Origin: Bradyrhizobium stylosanthis | Lineage (GTDB): Bacteria > Pseudomonadota > Alphaproteobacteria > Rhizobiales > Xanthobacteraceae | Direction: 5' to 3' | DNA: 64,000 nt | Assembly: GCF_001641335.1 (NCBI RefSeq) | Contig: NZ_LVEM01000001.1 | Location: 2,111,334-2,175,333 of the forward strand | Shown: in pieces, positions 1-8,276 of the stretch | How the letters are laid out: every line of letters starts with the position of its first letter | Position numbering within the stretch: the first letter of the stretch is position 1 | Notes under the pieces: generated by a model | Told to the model about the DNA's origin: nothing | The model's database searches: none | Seen by the model: the letters and a program-made list of their open reading frames with translations, nothing else | Program-made: the position numbers and the translations under genes

Positions 1-23
1 GTCGCGCCAGTCGAGGGGATTGT

Positions 24-58
24 CCCGGATTTCGCTTCGCTCCATCCGGGCTACGAAG
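24..58. repeat. REP-like palindrome (cggatttcgcttcgc type)
   Basis: A 7-bp perfect stem (CCCGGAT at 24-30, ATCCGGG at 44-50) lies just past the 3' end of the mmsB gene. A closely similar copy is at 32864-32890. This matches dispersed intergenic palindromes known in Bradyrhizobium genomes; any role as a transcript 3'-end stabiliser is inference. Confidence 0.55.
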
Positions 59-63
59 CCTCG

Positions 64-951
64 CTATTTTCCGGCGAGGCTGCGAACGTGCTTGATAATT
101 CCGGAAAAATCCACCCCGCCTTGGCCTGCTGCGTCGAAAGACTGATAGATCTCCTGCGCATGCTTGCCGAGCGGCGTCGCCGCGCCAGCGGCCTTGGCGG
201 CGTCCTGCGCCAGCGTCAGATCCTTCACCATCAGCGCCGACGCAAAACCCGGCTTGTAGTCGTTGTTGGCCGGCGAAGTCGGCACCGGGCCCGGAACCGG
301 ACAATAGGTCGTGAGCGACCAGCACTGGCCCGACGAGGTCGAGGCAACGTCGAACAGCGCCTGATGCGAGAGGCCGAGCTTTTCGCCGAGTGCAAAGGCC
401 TCGCTGACCGCGATCATGGAAATGCCCAGGATCATGTTGTTGCAGATTTTTGCCGCCTGCCCCGCGCCGGCGCCGCCGCAATGCACGATCTTCTTGCCCA
501 TCTTCTCCAGCACGGGTTTTGCCGCCGCGAACGCCCCCTCCTCGCCGCCGCACATGAAGGTGAGCGTCGCGCCCTTGGCCCCGCCGGTGCCGCCGGAGAC
601 CGGCGCATCGACCGAGAGCACGCCGCTCTTGGCCGCAAGCGCATGCGCCTGGCGCGCGCTCTCGACGTCGATGGTGGAGCTGTCGATGATCAGCGCGCCC
701 TTGGTCATGGCAGGCACGACCTCGTTCCAGACGCCGAGCACGTGCTTGCCTGCGGGGAGCATGGTGACCACGACATCGGCGCCCTTCACCGCGCCCGCGG
801 CGCTGTCGGCAATGCCGGCGCCGTCGGCCTTGGCTTGTGCGCGCGAGGCCTCGACGAGGTCGAACGCCACCACCTTGTGGCCGGCCTTGACGAGGTTGGC
901 CGCCATCGGACCGCCCATGTTGCCGAGACCAATGAATGCGATCGTGGCCAT
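64..951 (-). CDS. mmsB: 3-hydroxyisobutyrate dehydrogenase
   Basis: This 295-residue protein should oxidise 3-hydroxyisobutyrate to methylmalonate semialdehyde with NAD+, a step of valine breakdown in the cytoplasm. The N-terminus carries the beta-hydroxyacid dehydrogenase Rossmann motif IGLGNMGGPMAANL, followed by the substrate-binding stretch DAPVSGGTGGA near residue 117 and the catalytic-lysine motif GAGQAAKICNN near residue 165. The length is typical of the family. It is the last gene of a four-gene minus-strand operon (mmsA, acyl-CoA dehydrogenase, hydrolase, mmsB) and starts 25 bp after the hydrolase stop. The operon supplies its substrate (hydrolase) and uses its product (MmsA), which supports the specific call over a generic tartronate-semialdehyde-reductase-type enzyme. 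Confidence 0.93.
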   Translation of the reverse strand: MATIAFIGLGNMGGPMAANLVKAGHKVVAFDLVEASRAQAKADGAGIADSAAGAVKGADVVVTMLPAGKHVLGVWNEVVPAMTKGALIIDSSTIDVESARQAHALAAKSGVLSVDAPVSGGTGGAKGATLTFMCGGEEGAFAAAKPVLEKMGKKIVHCGGAGAGQAAKICNNMILGISMIAVSEAFALGEKLGLSHQALFDVASTSSGQCWSLTTYCPVPGPVPTSPANNDYKPGFASALMVKDLTLAQDAAKAAGAATPLGKHAQEIYQSFDAAGQGGVDFSGIIKHVRSLAGK

Positions 952-976
952 TGTCGTTTCCTCCGCTGTCGTGTTG

Positions 977-2044
977 TTAGTTGAACTTCAATTCGTCGGC
1001 GCCGATCTCTGCGAGATATGGCGCCAGCATTTGCGGCGTCACATCCTCGATGCGCGGCGGCGACCAGGTCGGATTGCGGTCCTTGTCGATCACGGCCGCG
1101 CGCACGCCCTCGCGAAAATCGTCGCTGCGGAAGACTTCAAGCGCGGCGCGATATTCGCGCACCAGACACTCTTCCAGGTTTGAGGCCGCACGCGCGAGAC
1201 GCAAGAGCTTCAGCGTCACGACCATGCCGCGCGGGGACTTTTCGTTCAGCGTCTTCAGCGTCGCCAGCGCGAACTCCGAGCCGTCGCGCTTCAGAGCAGC
1301 GAAAATATCTTCCATGCGATCGAAGCCGAACAGAGCATCGATGAGCGGCTCCTTCGCCGCCACCGGCCCCGCGGTCTCACCGGTCGCAAAACCGCTAATG
1401 AGCTTGCTGACATCGGCCGCAGTCGCGCCCGGACGAGCCTTGGTCAGCGCCTCGCGCAGCTCCGGCCATTTGGCCGCCTGCACCACGCCATCCGCAAACT
1501 TGGCGTGGACCGCGTCCGGACCATTCATGGTCTGGCCGGTCAGGCCGAAATAGGTGCCGATCTCGCCGGGCGAGCGTGACAACAGATAGGTGCCGCCGAC
1601 ATCGGGGAAGAAGCCGAGGCCGACCTCGGGCATCGCCAGCTTGGTGCGGTCGGTGACGATGCGGTGGCTGGCATGCGCCGAAAGGCCAACGCCGCCGCCC
1701 ATCACGATACCGTCCATGAAGGCGACATAGGGTTTTGGGAATTTCTTGATGCGGGCGTTGAGGATGTATTCCTCGCGCCACAGGATCTTGCCGAGGTCAC
1801 CGTTGACCTTGGAGCTTTCCCAGAGCGTGCGGATGTCACCGCCGGCGCACAGGCCACGTTCGCCGGCGCCTTCCAGCACGATCACGGCCACGGCCGGATC
1901 GGCCTCGAAGCGGTCGAGCGCCTTGTCGATGTCGCGAAACATCTCCAGCGTCACCGCATTGATGGCCTTGGGGCGGTTGAGCCTGATGATGCCGGCCGCG
2001 CCCTCGACGCGGGCGACGAGGTCGCCCTCTTCCGCTCCGCTCAT
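977..2044 (-). CDS. 3-hydroxyisobutyryl-CoA hydrolase (crotonase fold)
   Basis: This 355-residue crotonase-superfamily protein is longer than an ordinary enoyl-CoA hydratase (about 260) and has the HIBCH layout. It has an oxyanion-hole motif CAGGDIRTLWE near residue 65, then MDGIVMGGGVGLSAHASHRI and MPEVGLGFFPDVGGTYLLSR, and a C-terminal helical extension typical of HIBCH. It would release free 3-hydroxyisobutyrate from its CoA ester in valine catabolism. Its ATG overlaps the stop of the acyl-CoA dehydrogenase gene by 4 bp (2041-2044), indicating translational coupling. The flanking genes encode the enzymes immediately before and after this step. Confidence 0.9.
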   Translation of the reverse strand: MSGAEEGDLVARVEGAAGIIRLNRPKAINAVTLEMFRDIDKALDRFEADPAVAVIVLEGAGERGLCAGGDIRTLWESSKVNGDLGKILWREEYILNARIKKFPKPYVAFMDGIVMGGGVGLSAHASHRIVTDRTKLAMPEVGLGFFPDVGGTYLLSRSPGEIGTYFGLTGQTMNGPDAVHAKFADGVVQAAKWPELREALTKARPGATAADVSKLISGFATGETAGPVAAKEPLIDALFGFDRMEDIFAALKRDGSEFALATLKTLNEKSPRGMVVTLKLLRLARAASNLEECLVREYRAALEVFRSDDFREGVRAAVIDKDRNPTWSPPRIEDVTPQMLAPYLAEIGADELKFN

Positions 2045-3186
2045 CGCGCGCCCTCGATCAGTTTGCGCGCCACGATGAGCCGCATGATTTCATTGGTGCC
2101 TTCGAGGATCTGGTGCACGCGCAGATCGCGCACGATCTTCTCGATGCCGTATTCGCTGAGATAGCCGTAGCCGCCATGAAGCTGCAGCGCGTGGTTGGCG
2201 ACCTCGAAGCCGACATCGGTGCCGAAGCGCTTGGCCATCGCGCACAACATGGTGGCATCAGGGTCTTTCCGGTCGAGCGCGGCGGCGGCGCGCCACAGGA
2301 ACGTGCGCGCGGCTTCCAGCTCGATCGCCATGTCCGCAAGCTTGAATTGCAGCGCCTGGAATTCGTCGAGGCGCTTTCCGAACGCCTTGCGCTCCTTCAT
2401 GTAGGCGCGCGCCTTGTCGAGCGCGGTCTGGGCACCGCCGAGCGAACAGGCCGTAATGTTGAGGCGTCCGCCGTCGAGGCCGGCCATCGCGATCTTGAAG
2501 CCGACGCCCTCCTCGCTCAGGCGATTGGCCACGGGCACGCGGGCGTTCTCGAACATGACGGCGCGGGTCGGCTGCGCGTTCCAGCCCATCTTGCGCTCGT
2601 TGGCGCCGAAGGAGACGCCGGGCGTTTTGCCGTCGATGACGAGGGTGGAGATGCCGCCGGGACCATCGCCGCCGGTCCTGACCATCGCGACCAGCAGATC
2701 GGTGCCGCCGGCGCCGGAGATGAACTGCTTCTGGCCGTTGAGGATGTAGTGGTCGCCGTCACGCACGGCGCGAGTGCGCAAGGCCGCGGCATCCGAGCCT
2801 GCGCCCGGCTCGGTCAGGCAGTAGCTCGCGATCAGCTCCATGGTGCAGAGCTTCGGCAGCCATGTGTGGCGCTGGGTGTCGCTGCCGAAGGCATCGATCA
2901 TCCAGCTCGCCATGTTGTGGATGGAGATGAAGGCCGAGGTGGTCGGGCAGCCCGTCGCCAATGCCTCGAAGATCAGCGCCGCGTCGAACCGCGACATCGC
3001 CGATCCCCCGACATCGTCGCGGATGTAGATGCCGCCCATGCCGAGGCTTGCCGCCTCGCGCATCACGTCGACGGGGAAGTGCTTCTCCTCGTCCCAGCGC
3101 AGCGCGTGCGGCGCGATCTTCTCCGCCGCAAACGCCAACGCCATGTCGCGAACCGCGACCTGATCCTCGTTCAGAGCGAACTGCAT
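2041..3186 (-). CDS. Acyl-CoA dehydrogenase, probable isobutyryl-CoA dehydrogenase
   Basis: This 381-residue flavoprotein has the full acyl-CoA dehydrogenase fold: N-terminal helical domain, the FAD/substrate motif YCLTEPGAGSDAAALRT near residue 125, and a C-terminal segment ending with ILEGTNEIMRLIVARKLI. The Glu of that EGTNE motif is the catalytic base position in short- and branched-chain family members. In this operon it most likely converts isobutyryl-CoA to methacrylyl-CoA. It ends in a 4-bp overlap with the hydrolase and begins 22 bp after mmsA. No separate methacrylyl-CoA hydratase gene is present in the operon, so that step must be encoded elsewhere. Specificity for other branched chains cannot be excluded. 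Confidence 0.88.
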   Translation of the reverse strand: MQFALNEDQVAVRDMALAFAAEKIAPHALRWDEEKHFPVDVMREAASLGMGGIYIRDDVGGSAMSRFDAALIFEALATGCPTTSAFISIHNMASWMIDAFGSDTQRHTWLPKLCTMELIASYCLTEPGAGSDAAALRTRAVRDGDHYILNGQKQFISGAGGTDLLVAMVRTGGDGPGGISTLVIDGKTPGVSFGANERKMGWNAQPTRAVMFENARVPVANRLSEEGVGFKIAMAGLDGGRLNITACSLGGAQTALDKARAYMKERKAFGKRLDEFQALQFKLADMAIELEAARTFLWRAAAALDRKDPDATMLCAMAKRFGTDVGFEVANHALQLHGGYGYLSEYGIEKIVRDLRVHQILEGTNEIMRLIVARKLIEGAR

Positions 3187-3208
3187 GTGAGCCTCGCTCT
3201 CAGGAGGA

Positions 3209-4705
3209 TTACTTCATCAGCGGGATCGAGAACTCCGCACCTTCCTTGACGCCGGACGGCCAGCGCGAGGTCACCGTCTTGGTCTTGGTGTAGAAGCGGA
3301 CCGAGTCTGGACCGTGCTGGTTGAGATCGCCGAAGCCCGACTTCTTCCAGCCGCCGAAGGTGTAATAGGCGATCGGCACCGGGATCGGCACGTTGATGCC
3401 GACCATGCCGACGTTCACCTTGGCCGCGAAGTCGCGCGCGGCATCGCCGTCGCGGGTGAAGATGGCAACGCCGTTGCCGTAGTCATGGTCGGACGGCAGC
3501 GCCAGCGCTTCCTTGTAGTCATGCGCGCGCACGACCGAGAGCACCGGGCCGAAGATCTCTTCCTTGTAGATCCGCATGTCCTTGGTGACGTTGTCGAACA
3601 GCGAACCGCCAAGATAGAAGCCCTTCTCGTAGCCCTGCATCTTGAAGCCGCGGCCGTCGACAGCCAGCGTCGCGCCTTCCTTGATGCCGAGGTCGATGTA
3701 GCCCTTGACCTTCTCGACCGCCTCGCGCGTCACCAGCGGACCGTAATCGGCCGACGGATCGATCGAGGTGCCGATCTTGAGGGACTCGACGCGCGGAATC
3801 AGCTTTTCCATCAGGCGGTCGGCAGTGGACTTGCCGACGGGAACGGCGACGGAGACGGCCATGCAGCGCTCACCGGCCGAGCCGTAGCCCGCGCCGATCA
3901 GCGCGTCGACGGCCTGGTCCATGTCGGCATCCGGCATGATGATGGCGTGGTTCTTGGCGCCGCCGAAGCACTGGCAGCGCTTGCCGGTCTGGGCGGCGCG
4001 CTCGTAAATGTACTGCGCGATCGGCGTGGAGCCCACGAAGCCGACGGCCTTGATATCGGGGTCGTCGAGGATGGCGTCGACCGCTTCCTTGTCGCCGTTA
4101 ACGACATTGAGGATGCCGGCCGGCAGGCCCGCCTCGATCATGAGTTCGGCAAGCAGCATCGGCACGCCGGGATCGCGCTCGGACGGCTTGAGGATGAAGG
4201 CGTTGCCGCAGGCAATCGCCGGGGCGAACTTCCACATCGGGATCATCGCCGGGAAGTTAAACGGCGTGATACCGGCGACGACGCCGAGCGGCTGACGCAT
4301 CGAATAGATGTCGATGCCGGGGCCGGCGCCTTCGGTGTACTCGCCCTTCATCAGGTGCGGAATGCCGCAGGCGAACTCGGCGACCTCGAGGCCGCGCTGG
4401 ATATCGCCCTTGGCGTCGGGCACCGTCTTGCCGTGCTCGCGGGCGAGCAGCTCGGCGAGCTTGTCGTAGTCGCGCTGAACCAGCTCGACGAATTTCATCA
4501 TCACGCGGGCGCGGCGCTGCGGGTTGGTCGCGGCCCATTCGGGCTGTGCGGCGCGCGCATTCTCGACGGCGGCGCGGACCTCGGCCTTGGACGCCAGCGC
4601 GACCTTGGCCTGAACGTCGCCGGTCATCGGCTCGAAAACGTCGGCAGTGCGGCCCGAGGTGCCCTTAACTTCCTTGCCACCGATGAAATGTCCGACTGAA
4701 CGCAT
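3209..4705 (-). CDS. mmsA: CoA-acylating methylmalonate-semialdehyde dehydrogenase
   Basis: This 498-residue aldehyde dehydrogenase would turn methylmalonate semialdehyde plus CoA and NAD+ into propionyl-CoA and CO2. It begins MRSVGHFIGGKEVKG, contains ITPFNFPAMIPMW and the catalytic cysteine in GSAGERCMAVS (Cys281), and ends with YTKTKTVTSRWP, all hallmarks of MmsA/IolA. The start at 4705 was chosen over a longer upstream reading because AAGGAGA lies about 8 nt before it and the length matches the family. It is the first gene of the valine operon and is divergent from a LysR gene with about 100 bp between them. MmsA enzymes can also act in inositol catabolism; the neighbours favour valine here. 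Confidence 0.94.
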   Translation of the reverse strand: MRSVGHFIGGKEVKGTSGRTADVFEPMTGDVQAKVALASKAEVRAAVENARAAQPEWAATNPQRRARVMMKFVELVQRDYDKLAELLAREHGKTVPDAKGDIQRGLEVAEFACGIPHLMKGEYTEGAGPGIDIYSMRQPLGVVAGITPFNFPAMIPMWKFAPAIACGNAFILKPSERDPGVPMLLAELMIEAGLPAGILNVVNGDKEAVDAILDDPDIKAVGFVGSTPIAQYIYERAAQTGKRCQCFGGAKNHAIIMPDADMDQAVDALIGAGYGSAGERCMAVSVAVPVGKSTADRLMEKLIPRVESLKIGTSIDPSADYGPLVTREAVEKVKGYIDLGIKEGATLAVDGRGFKMQGYEKGFYLGGSLFDNVTKDMRIYKEEIFGPVLSVVRAHDYKEALALPSDHDYGNGVAIFTRDGDAARDFAAKVNVGMVGINVPIPVPIAYYTFGGWKKSGFGDLNQHGPDSVRFYTKTKTVTSRWPSGVKEGAEFSIPLMK

Positions 4706-4788
4706 GGAATGATCTCCTTGAGGTCGAGCTTGAACGCTTTGACAAATCCTATCGACCTGCATTTATTGGGATTCAAGTCTGAGATAAT

Positions 4789-4803
4789 GCACCATAGATG
4801 TGC
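4789..4803. promoter_or_regulatory. Candidate LysR-type operator between mmsA and lysR
   Basis: GCAC-N7-GTGC is a perfect 15-bp interrupted palindrome in the divergent intergenic region, ending 5 bp before the LysR start codon. Size and placement suit an autoregulatory LysR-family site. Assignment to this regulator is inference. Confidence 0.4.
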
Positions 4804-4807
4804 GAAA

Positions 4808-5716
4808 ATGCTGGATCAAGGTACCATCGACTGGGACGACTTTCGCTTCGTGCTGGCCATCGTCAGGGGCGGCTCGGTGTCGGCTGCGGCAAAACAGCTC
4901 GGCGTCGATCATGCCACCGTGATCCGCCGCGTGGACCGGCTGGAGAAGCACCTTTCGGCCAAGCTGTTTGACCGGCGCAAGACCGGCTATTTGCTCACCG
5001 AGGCCGGCCAACGCGTCGCCGACAGCGCGGAAGCCATGGAATCCACCATCGTCGCCAACCAGGAGCAGGTCGGCGGCTCCGTGGCGCGGCTGACCGGGAC
5101 GGTGCGGATCGGCGCACCCGACGGGTTCGGCACCGCCTTCCTGGCGCCGCGGCTGGCGCCCTTCGCGGACCGCTACCCCGATCTCGATCTGCAACTTGTC
5201 GCCACCGCGCGGCTGTTCAGCCTCTCCAAGCGCGAGGCCGATATCGCCATCAGCCTGACCATGCCGAAGGAAGGCCGCATCGTCGGCCGCAAGCTGCTCG
5301 ATTACCGGCTCGGGCTCTACGCTTCTCCTGCCTATCTCGACCGCTTCCCGAAGATCGCCTCGAAGCAGGACCTGCCCCAGCATCGCTTCGTCGGCTACAT
5401 CGAGGAGCTACTGTTCACGCCGGAGCTCGATTATCTTCCGCAGGTGTCGCCGCGGATCTCCGCGCGCTTCCGCAGCGCCAATCTGATCGCGCAGCTCAAC
5501 GCCACCCTCTCCGGCTTCGGCATCGCGGTGCTGCCGCATTTCATGGCGAGCGACTATCCGCAGCTCAAGGCGGTGTTGCCGGAGGAGATCTCGATCACGC
5601 GAACGTTCTGGATGCTGATGCACGCCGACAGCAAGGACCTCGCACGGATCAGGGCGGTAGCGGATTACGTCAGTGAGATCGTGGAGCGCGAGCGGGCGCT
5701 GTTTGCAGGCCGGTAG
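4808..5716 (+). CDS. LysR-family transcriptional regulator of the valine operon
   Basis: The protein is 302 residues when started at MLDQGTIDWDDFRF, where the helix-turn-helix begins almost at once (FRFVLAIVRGGSVSAAAKQLGVDHATVIRRVDRLEKHL). It continues with the usual substrate-binding domain (VRIGAPDGFGTAFLAPRLAPF and GIAVLPHFMASDYPQLKAVLPEE). An in-frame ATG at 4787 would add seven residues; nothing decides strongly between the two. It is divergent from mmsA, and a perfect interrupted palindrome sits just before its start. The simplest reading is control of the valine genes and of itself by a CoA-pathway intermediate. The ligand is unknown. Confidence 0.85.
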   Translation: MLDQGTIDWDDFRFVLAIVRGGSVSAAAKQLGVDHATVIRRVDRLEKHLSAKLFDRRKTGYLLTEAGQRVADSAEAMESTIVANQEQVGGSVARLTGTVRIGAPDGFGTAFLAPRLAPFADRYPDLDLQLVATARLFSLSKREADIAISLTMPKEGRIVGRKLLDYRLGLYASPAYLDRFPKIASKQDLPQHRFVGYIEELLFTPELDYLPQVSPRISARFRSANLIAQLNATLSGFGIAVLPHFMASDYPQLKAVLPEEISITRTFWMLMHADSKDLARIRAVADYVSEIVERERALFAGR

Positions 5717-5725
5717 CACCGGTCT

Positions 5726-5815
5726 CGTAGGGTGGGTTAGCGAAGCGTAACCCACCACTGTGCTTATCGCGGAGAGAAATGAGGTGGGTTACGCCTTCGG
5801 CTAACCCACCCTACG
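5726..5815. repeat. Large palindromic intergenic repeat (gtagggtgggtta type)
   Basis: CGTAGGGTGGGTTA near 5726 and its complement ending CCCACCCTACG near 5815 enclose two nested smaller hairpins, one containing gcgaagc and one gccttcggc. A longer composite of the same family is at 35978-36140. It sits between convergent lysR and tetR genes. Such elements recur in Bradyrhizobium genomes, and here one could fold as a bidirectional 3'-end structure. Confidence 0.75.
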
Positions 5816-5825
5816 GCCTCCCGGC

Positions 5826-6446
5826 CTAGCTCAGCTTCGCCTTCTTCGCGGCAGCCGCCTTCGGCTCCCGCTTCGCCCCTTCCAGCGCGCTGTCCTTGCC
5901 GGCCTTCAACACCTCGTCGGACAATTCGCTGGAGCCGGCGATGCGTGCCAGCAGCATGGTGCCGGCCATGGTCGCGAGCGTCGCGATCGCCTGTTTGCGG
6001 GCGGCCTTGCGCGGGACGTTCGGGATGTAGTCGGTCATCATCTCGATCATCTCGTCGAGCTTGCCGGCGAAGGCCTTCCGCGTCTTCGGGCTCTCGCGGG
6101 CAATCTCGGCACCGAGCGCAGGGATCGAGCAGCCATGGCCGGGATTGTCGCGATGCAGAACGGAGAGGTACGCCTCGGCGATCAGCGCCAGCCGCTTCTC
6201 CGGCGAGGTCTCGCCGGTGATCTTGCGCCAATGCTCCATCGAGCGGTCCATGGCGTAGCCAAATGCCTCGATCACCAGCGCCTCGCGCGAATCGAAATGG
6301 GCGTAGAAGCCGCCATGGGTCAGACCCGCCTCCTTCATGAGGTCGGCGACGCCGATGCCGTGGGCACCCTTCTCGCGCAGCCGCACCGAGGCCTTTTTCA
6401 CGATGCGATCGTGGGTTTCCTGCTTGTGTTCCCGGGAATAGCGCAT
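5826..6446 (-). CDS. TetR/AcrR-family transcriptional regulator
   Basis: This 206-residue protein has an N-terminal TetR helix-turn-helix (DRIVKKASVRLREKGAHGIG, then DLMKEAGLTHGGFYAHFDSREALV) and an all-helical ligand domain with the conserved GHGCSIPALGAEIAR segment, seen in one AcrR subgroup. It precedes a thioesterase, an enoyl-CoA hydratase and a thiolase. Related palindromes near its own start, near the thioesterase start and near the thiolase start suggest it may control this acyl-CoA gene set. The C-terminus is a lysine/alanine-rich tail. The ligand is unknown; an acyl-CoA would fit the context, but that is inference. Confidence 0.87.
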   Translation of the reverse strand: MRYSREHKQETHDRIVKKASVRLREKGAHGIGVADLMKEAGLTHGGFYAHFDSREALVIEAFGYAMDRSMEHWRKITGETSPEKRLALIAEAYLSVLHRDNPGHGCSIPALGAEIARESPKTRKAFAGKLDEMIEMMTDYIPNVPRKAARKQAIATLATMAGTMLLARIAGSSELSDEVLKAGKDSALEGAKREPKAAAAKKAKLS

Positions 6447-6466
6447 GGACGTCTCATTGAATGTCG

Positions 6467-6477
6467 GAGATCATCTC
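6467..6477. promoter_or_regulatory. Candidate TetR operator, own promoter
   Basis: GAGAT-C-ATCTC is an 11-bp perfect palindrome 20 bp upstream of the tetR start. It shares the central GA-N3-TC with sites at 7062-7072 and 8237-8247, but its outer bases differ from theirs, so the grouping is weaker here. Confidence 0.3.
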
Positions 6478-6516
6478 ATAACACAGAAATGGACCAGGCA
6501 GTGAATTAATTCGTGT

Positions 6517-7044
6517 TCAGCCGTTTCCGATCATGGAGAAGGTTGCAGTTGCATGGACCGCGAGCGCGCCCTTGCCGTCGCGGACGAAACCCTCGGTGTA
6601 GCTGGTCTGGCGCCCCAGCTTGATGATCTTGCCCTCGGCCGAGATCAGCCCGGAACGAACCGACAGCGGGCGCAGGAACGTCATTTTCAGGTCGAGAGTG
6701 ACGGACGATTGCCCGGCCTCCAGCCGCGTCGAAATCGCGCAGCCCATCGCAGTGTCGATCAGCGCCGCCGCGGTCGCCCCATGCAGAAGGCCGATGGTAT
6801 TTTCGAGATCCTCGCGCGGTTCCAGCTCCATGACGATCCGGCCTGGCTCGACCACCGCCATGGTGAAACCGATCAGCTTGGCGAAGGGCGGCGGCGGCAA
6901 CCGGCCATCACGGATGCCGAGCATGGCATCCATTCCCGACAGTCCCATTGCCACTTTGGCAACTGGTGCAGGCACCTGCCAGTCCACCAGGCGTTCGCGC
7001 CGTTGCGCAGTCGAAAACAGGTCGAGTTGATCGTGACTGGTCAT
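6517..7044 (-). CDS. PaaI-family hotdog thioesterase
   Basis: This 175-residue protein carries a single hotdog-fold thioesterase domain of the PaaI/YdiI class. The signature stretch is LLHGATAAALIDTAMGCAIST near residue 97, followed by VTLDLKMTFLRPLSVRSGLI. It should hydrolyse small or aromatic acyl-CoA thioesters. The start follows a GAGG-containing leader (CATTCAATGAGG) that is nearly repeated before the neighbouring tetR gene. It is divergent from an enoyl-CoA hydratase gene and lies in a fatty or aromatic acyl-CoA neighbourhood. The actual substrate cannot be inferred. Confidence 0.85.
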   Translation of the reverse strand: MTSHDQLDLFSTAQRRERLVDWQVPAPVAKVAMGLSGMDAMLGIRDGRLPPPPFAKLIGFTMAVVEPGRIVMELEPREDLENTIGLLHGATAAALIDTAMGCAISTRLEAGQSSVTLDLKMTFLRPLSVRSGLISAEGKIIKLGRQTSYTEGFVRDGKGALAVHATATFSMIGNG

Positions 7045-7061
7045 GGCGGCCTCATTGAATG

Positions 7062-7072
7062 ATGATCGTCAT
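7062..7072. promoter_or_regulatory. Candidate operator ATGA-N3-TCAT (thioesterase / hydratase)
   Basis: ATGATCGTCAT lies 17 bp upstream of the thioesterase start in the divergent region with the enoyl-CoA hydratase. The same half-sites with 3-bp spacing occur at 8237-8247 before the thiolase. Binding by the adjacent TetR protein is inference. Confidence 0.4.
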
Positions 7073-7199
7073 ACTATGTCACGGACTTCGCGCTGGCAAC
7101 TCCGCCTGTCTTGCCCGCTTGACAAGGAAGGCGTTTCGGCCCGGAAGTGATGGCGACCGGCGCGCCTCGCGCCGGTCCACGAAACCTCCGAGATCCCAA

Positions 7200-7970
7200 A
7201 TGGAAATGCTCAATAATCACTGCGGCATCACGCGCGATGCGCGCGGCGTCGTCCATGTCGCGATCTGCAATGCCGGCTCGCTGAATATTCTGGGCTCGCC
7301 CGTGACCGACGCGGTGCGCGAAGGCCTGCAGAAGCTCGCAACCGATCGCAGCATCCGCGTCGTGGTGCTGCGCGGGCAGAGCGAGAAGAGCATGATCGGC
7401 GGCGCCGACATCAAGGAGATGGCGAAACTCGACCAGAAATCCGCAGAGGCCTTCATCAGCCGCCTGCGCGATCTCTGCGAGGCGGTGCGCCAGTTCCCGG
7501 CGCCCGTGATCGCGCGCATGCCCGGCTGGTGCCTCGGCGGCGGGCTCGAGGTTGCCGCGGCCTGCGATTTCCGCATCGCCGCGCAGGACGCCCATTTCGG
7601 CATGCCCGAGGTTCGCGTCGGCATCCCCTCCGTGATCCATGCCGCCCTGCTCCCGCGCCTGATCGGCTGGGCCCGCGCACGCTGGTTGGTGATGACGGCG
7701 GAGAACATCGACGCTCCCACCGCGCTGGCCTGGGGCCTCGTGGACAGGGTCGCGCCGGCAGGCGGATTGGACGCAGCCGTCGAGCACCTCGTGACCGCGC
7801 TGCTCGAATGCGGCCCCGAGGCGCTGCGCTCGCAGAAGGCCCTGCTGCGGCAATGGGAGGAACTGCCGCTGACGGAATCGGTGAACCTCAGCGTGAAGGT
7901 GTTTGGCGAGTCATTCCTGACGGACGAGCCGACGCGGCTGATGGGCGCATTTGTGAATCGGAAGCGGTAG
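7200..7970 (+). CDS. Enoyl-CoA hydratase/isomerase family protein
   Basis: This 256-residue crotonase-fold protein has the oxyanion-hole element MIGGADIKEM near residue 65, the second element GWCLGGGLEVAAACDFRIA near 108, and FGMPEVRVGIPS with a glutamate at the usual acid/base position. It should hydrate or isomerise an enoyl-CoA. The start is ATG at 7200 or the in-frame ATG two codons later; the Shine-Dalgarno sequence is weak (CCGAGATC), and a longer upstream reading lacks family similarity. The segment GIPSVIHAALLPRLIG replaces the usual glycine-rich Pro-Gly-Gly, so the substrate may differ from straight-chain enoyl-CoAs. Its neighbours are a thioesterase and a thiolase. Confidence 0.85.
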   Translation: MEMLNNHCGITRDARGVVHVAICNAGSLNILGSPVTDAVREGLQKLATDRSIRVVVLRGQSEKSMIGGADIKEMAKLDQKSAEAFISRLRDLCEAVRQFPAPVIARMPGWCLGGGLEVAAACDFRIAAQDAHFGMPEVRVGIPSVIHAALLPRLIGWARARWLVMTAENIDAPTALAWGLVDRVAPAGGLDAAVEHLVTALLECGPEALRSQKALLRQWEELPLTESVNLSVKVFGESFLTDEPTRLMGAFVNRKR

Positions 7971-8017
7971 CGCCGAGGTGAAGCCTCCGTATAACTGAGC
8001 CGCCGCCCCACCGCAGG

Positions 8018-8131
8018 TGTCATGCCCCGCGAAGGCGGGGCATCCAGTACGCCGCAGCGCCAATGGTGAGAGCGAGGTCGCCAACGCAGGCCTCTGGAAT
8101 ACTGGATTGCCCGCCTTCGCGGGCAATGACA
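8018..8131. repeat. Palindromic intergenic repeat (tgcccgcgaaggcgggca type)
   Basis: The 7971-8276 gap holds TGTCATGCCCCGC...GCGGGGCA at its left and a diverged mirror copy ending GCGGGCAATGACA at 8131. The whole can fold as a long imperfect hairpin with two apical stems. This is a common Bradyrhizobium intergenic element. The rest of the gap holds the thiolase promoter region. Confidence 0.75.
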
Positions 8132-8236
8132 GTGTGCTGTGGGCGGCACCTCCCCAGCTCGCACGAGCAAATCTCATGCGAACGGCAAGATTTTCTCATC
8201 CCTGCCGCGGTTGCATTTTTTGCGCCGCATCATATG

Positions 8237-8247
8237 ATGACTATCAT
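8237..8247. promoter_or_regulatory. Candidate operator ATGA-N3-TCAT before thiolase
   Basis: ATGACTATCAT, 29 bp before the thiolase ATG, repeats the half-sites and spacing of the site at 7062-7072. Read on the other strand, the two 17-bp contexts agree at 14 positions (GATGAT-x-GTCAT-xx-TAT). Confidence 0.45.
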
Positions 8248-8276
8248 CTTACACGTCATCGCCAGGGAGCCCCGTC

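Noticed and set aside
7971..8276. Possible small gene in the 306-bp gap
   Set aside because: The gap is filled by the hairpin repeat and promoter; the candidate frames have no ribosome site and cross the palindrome.
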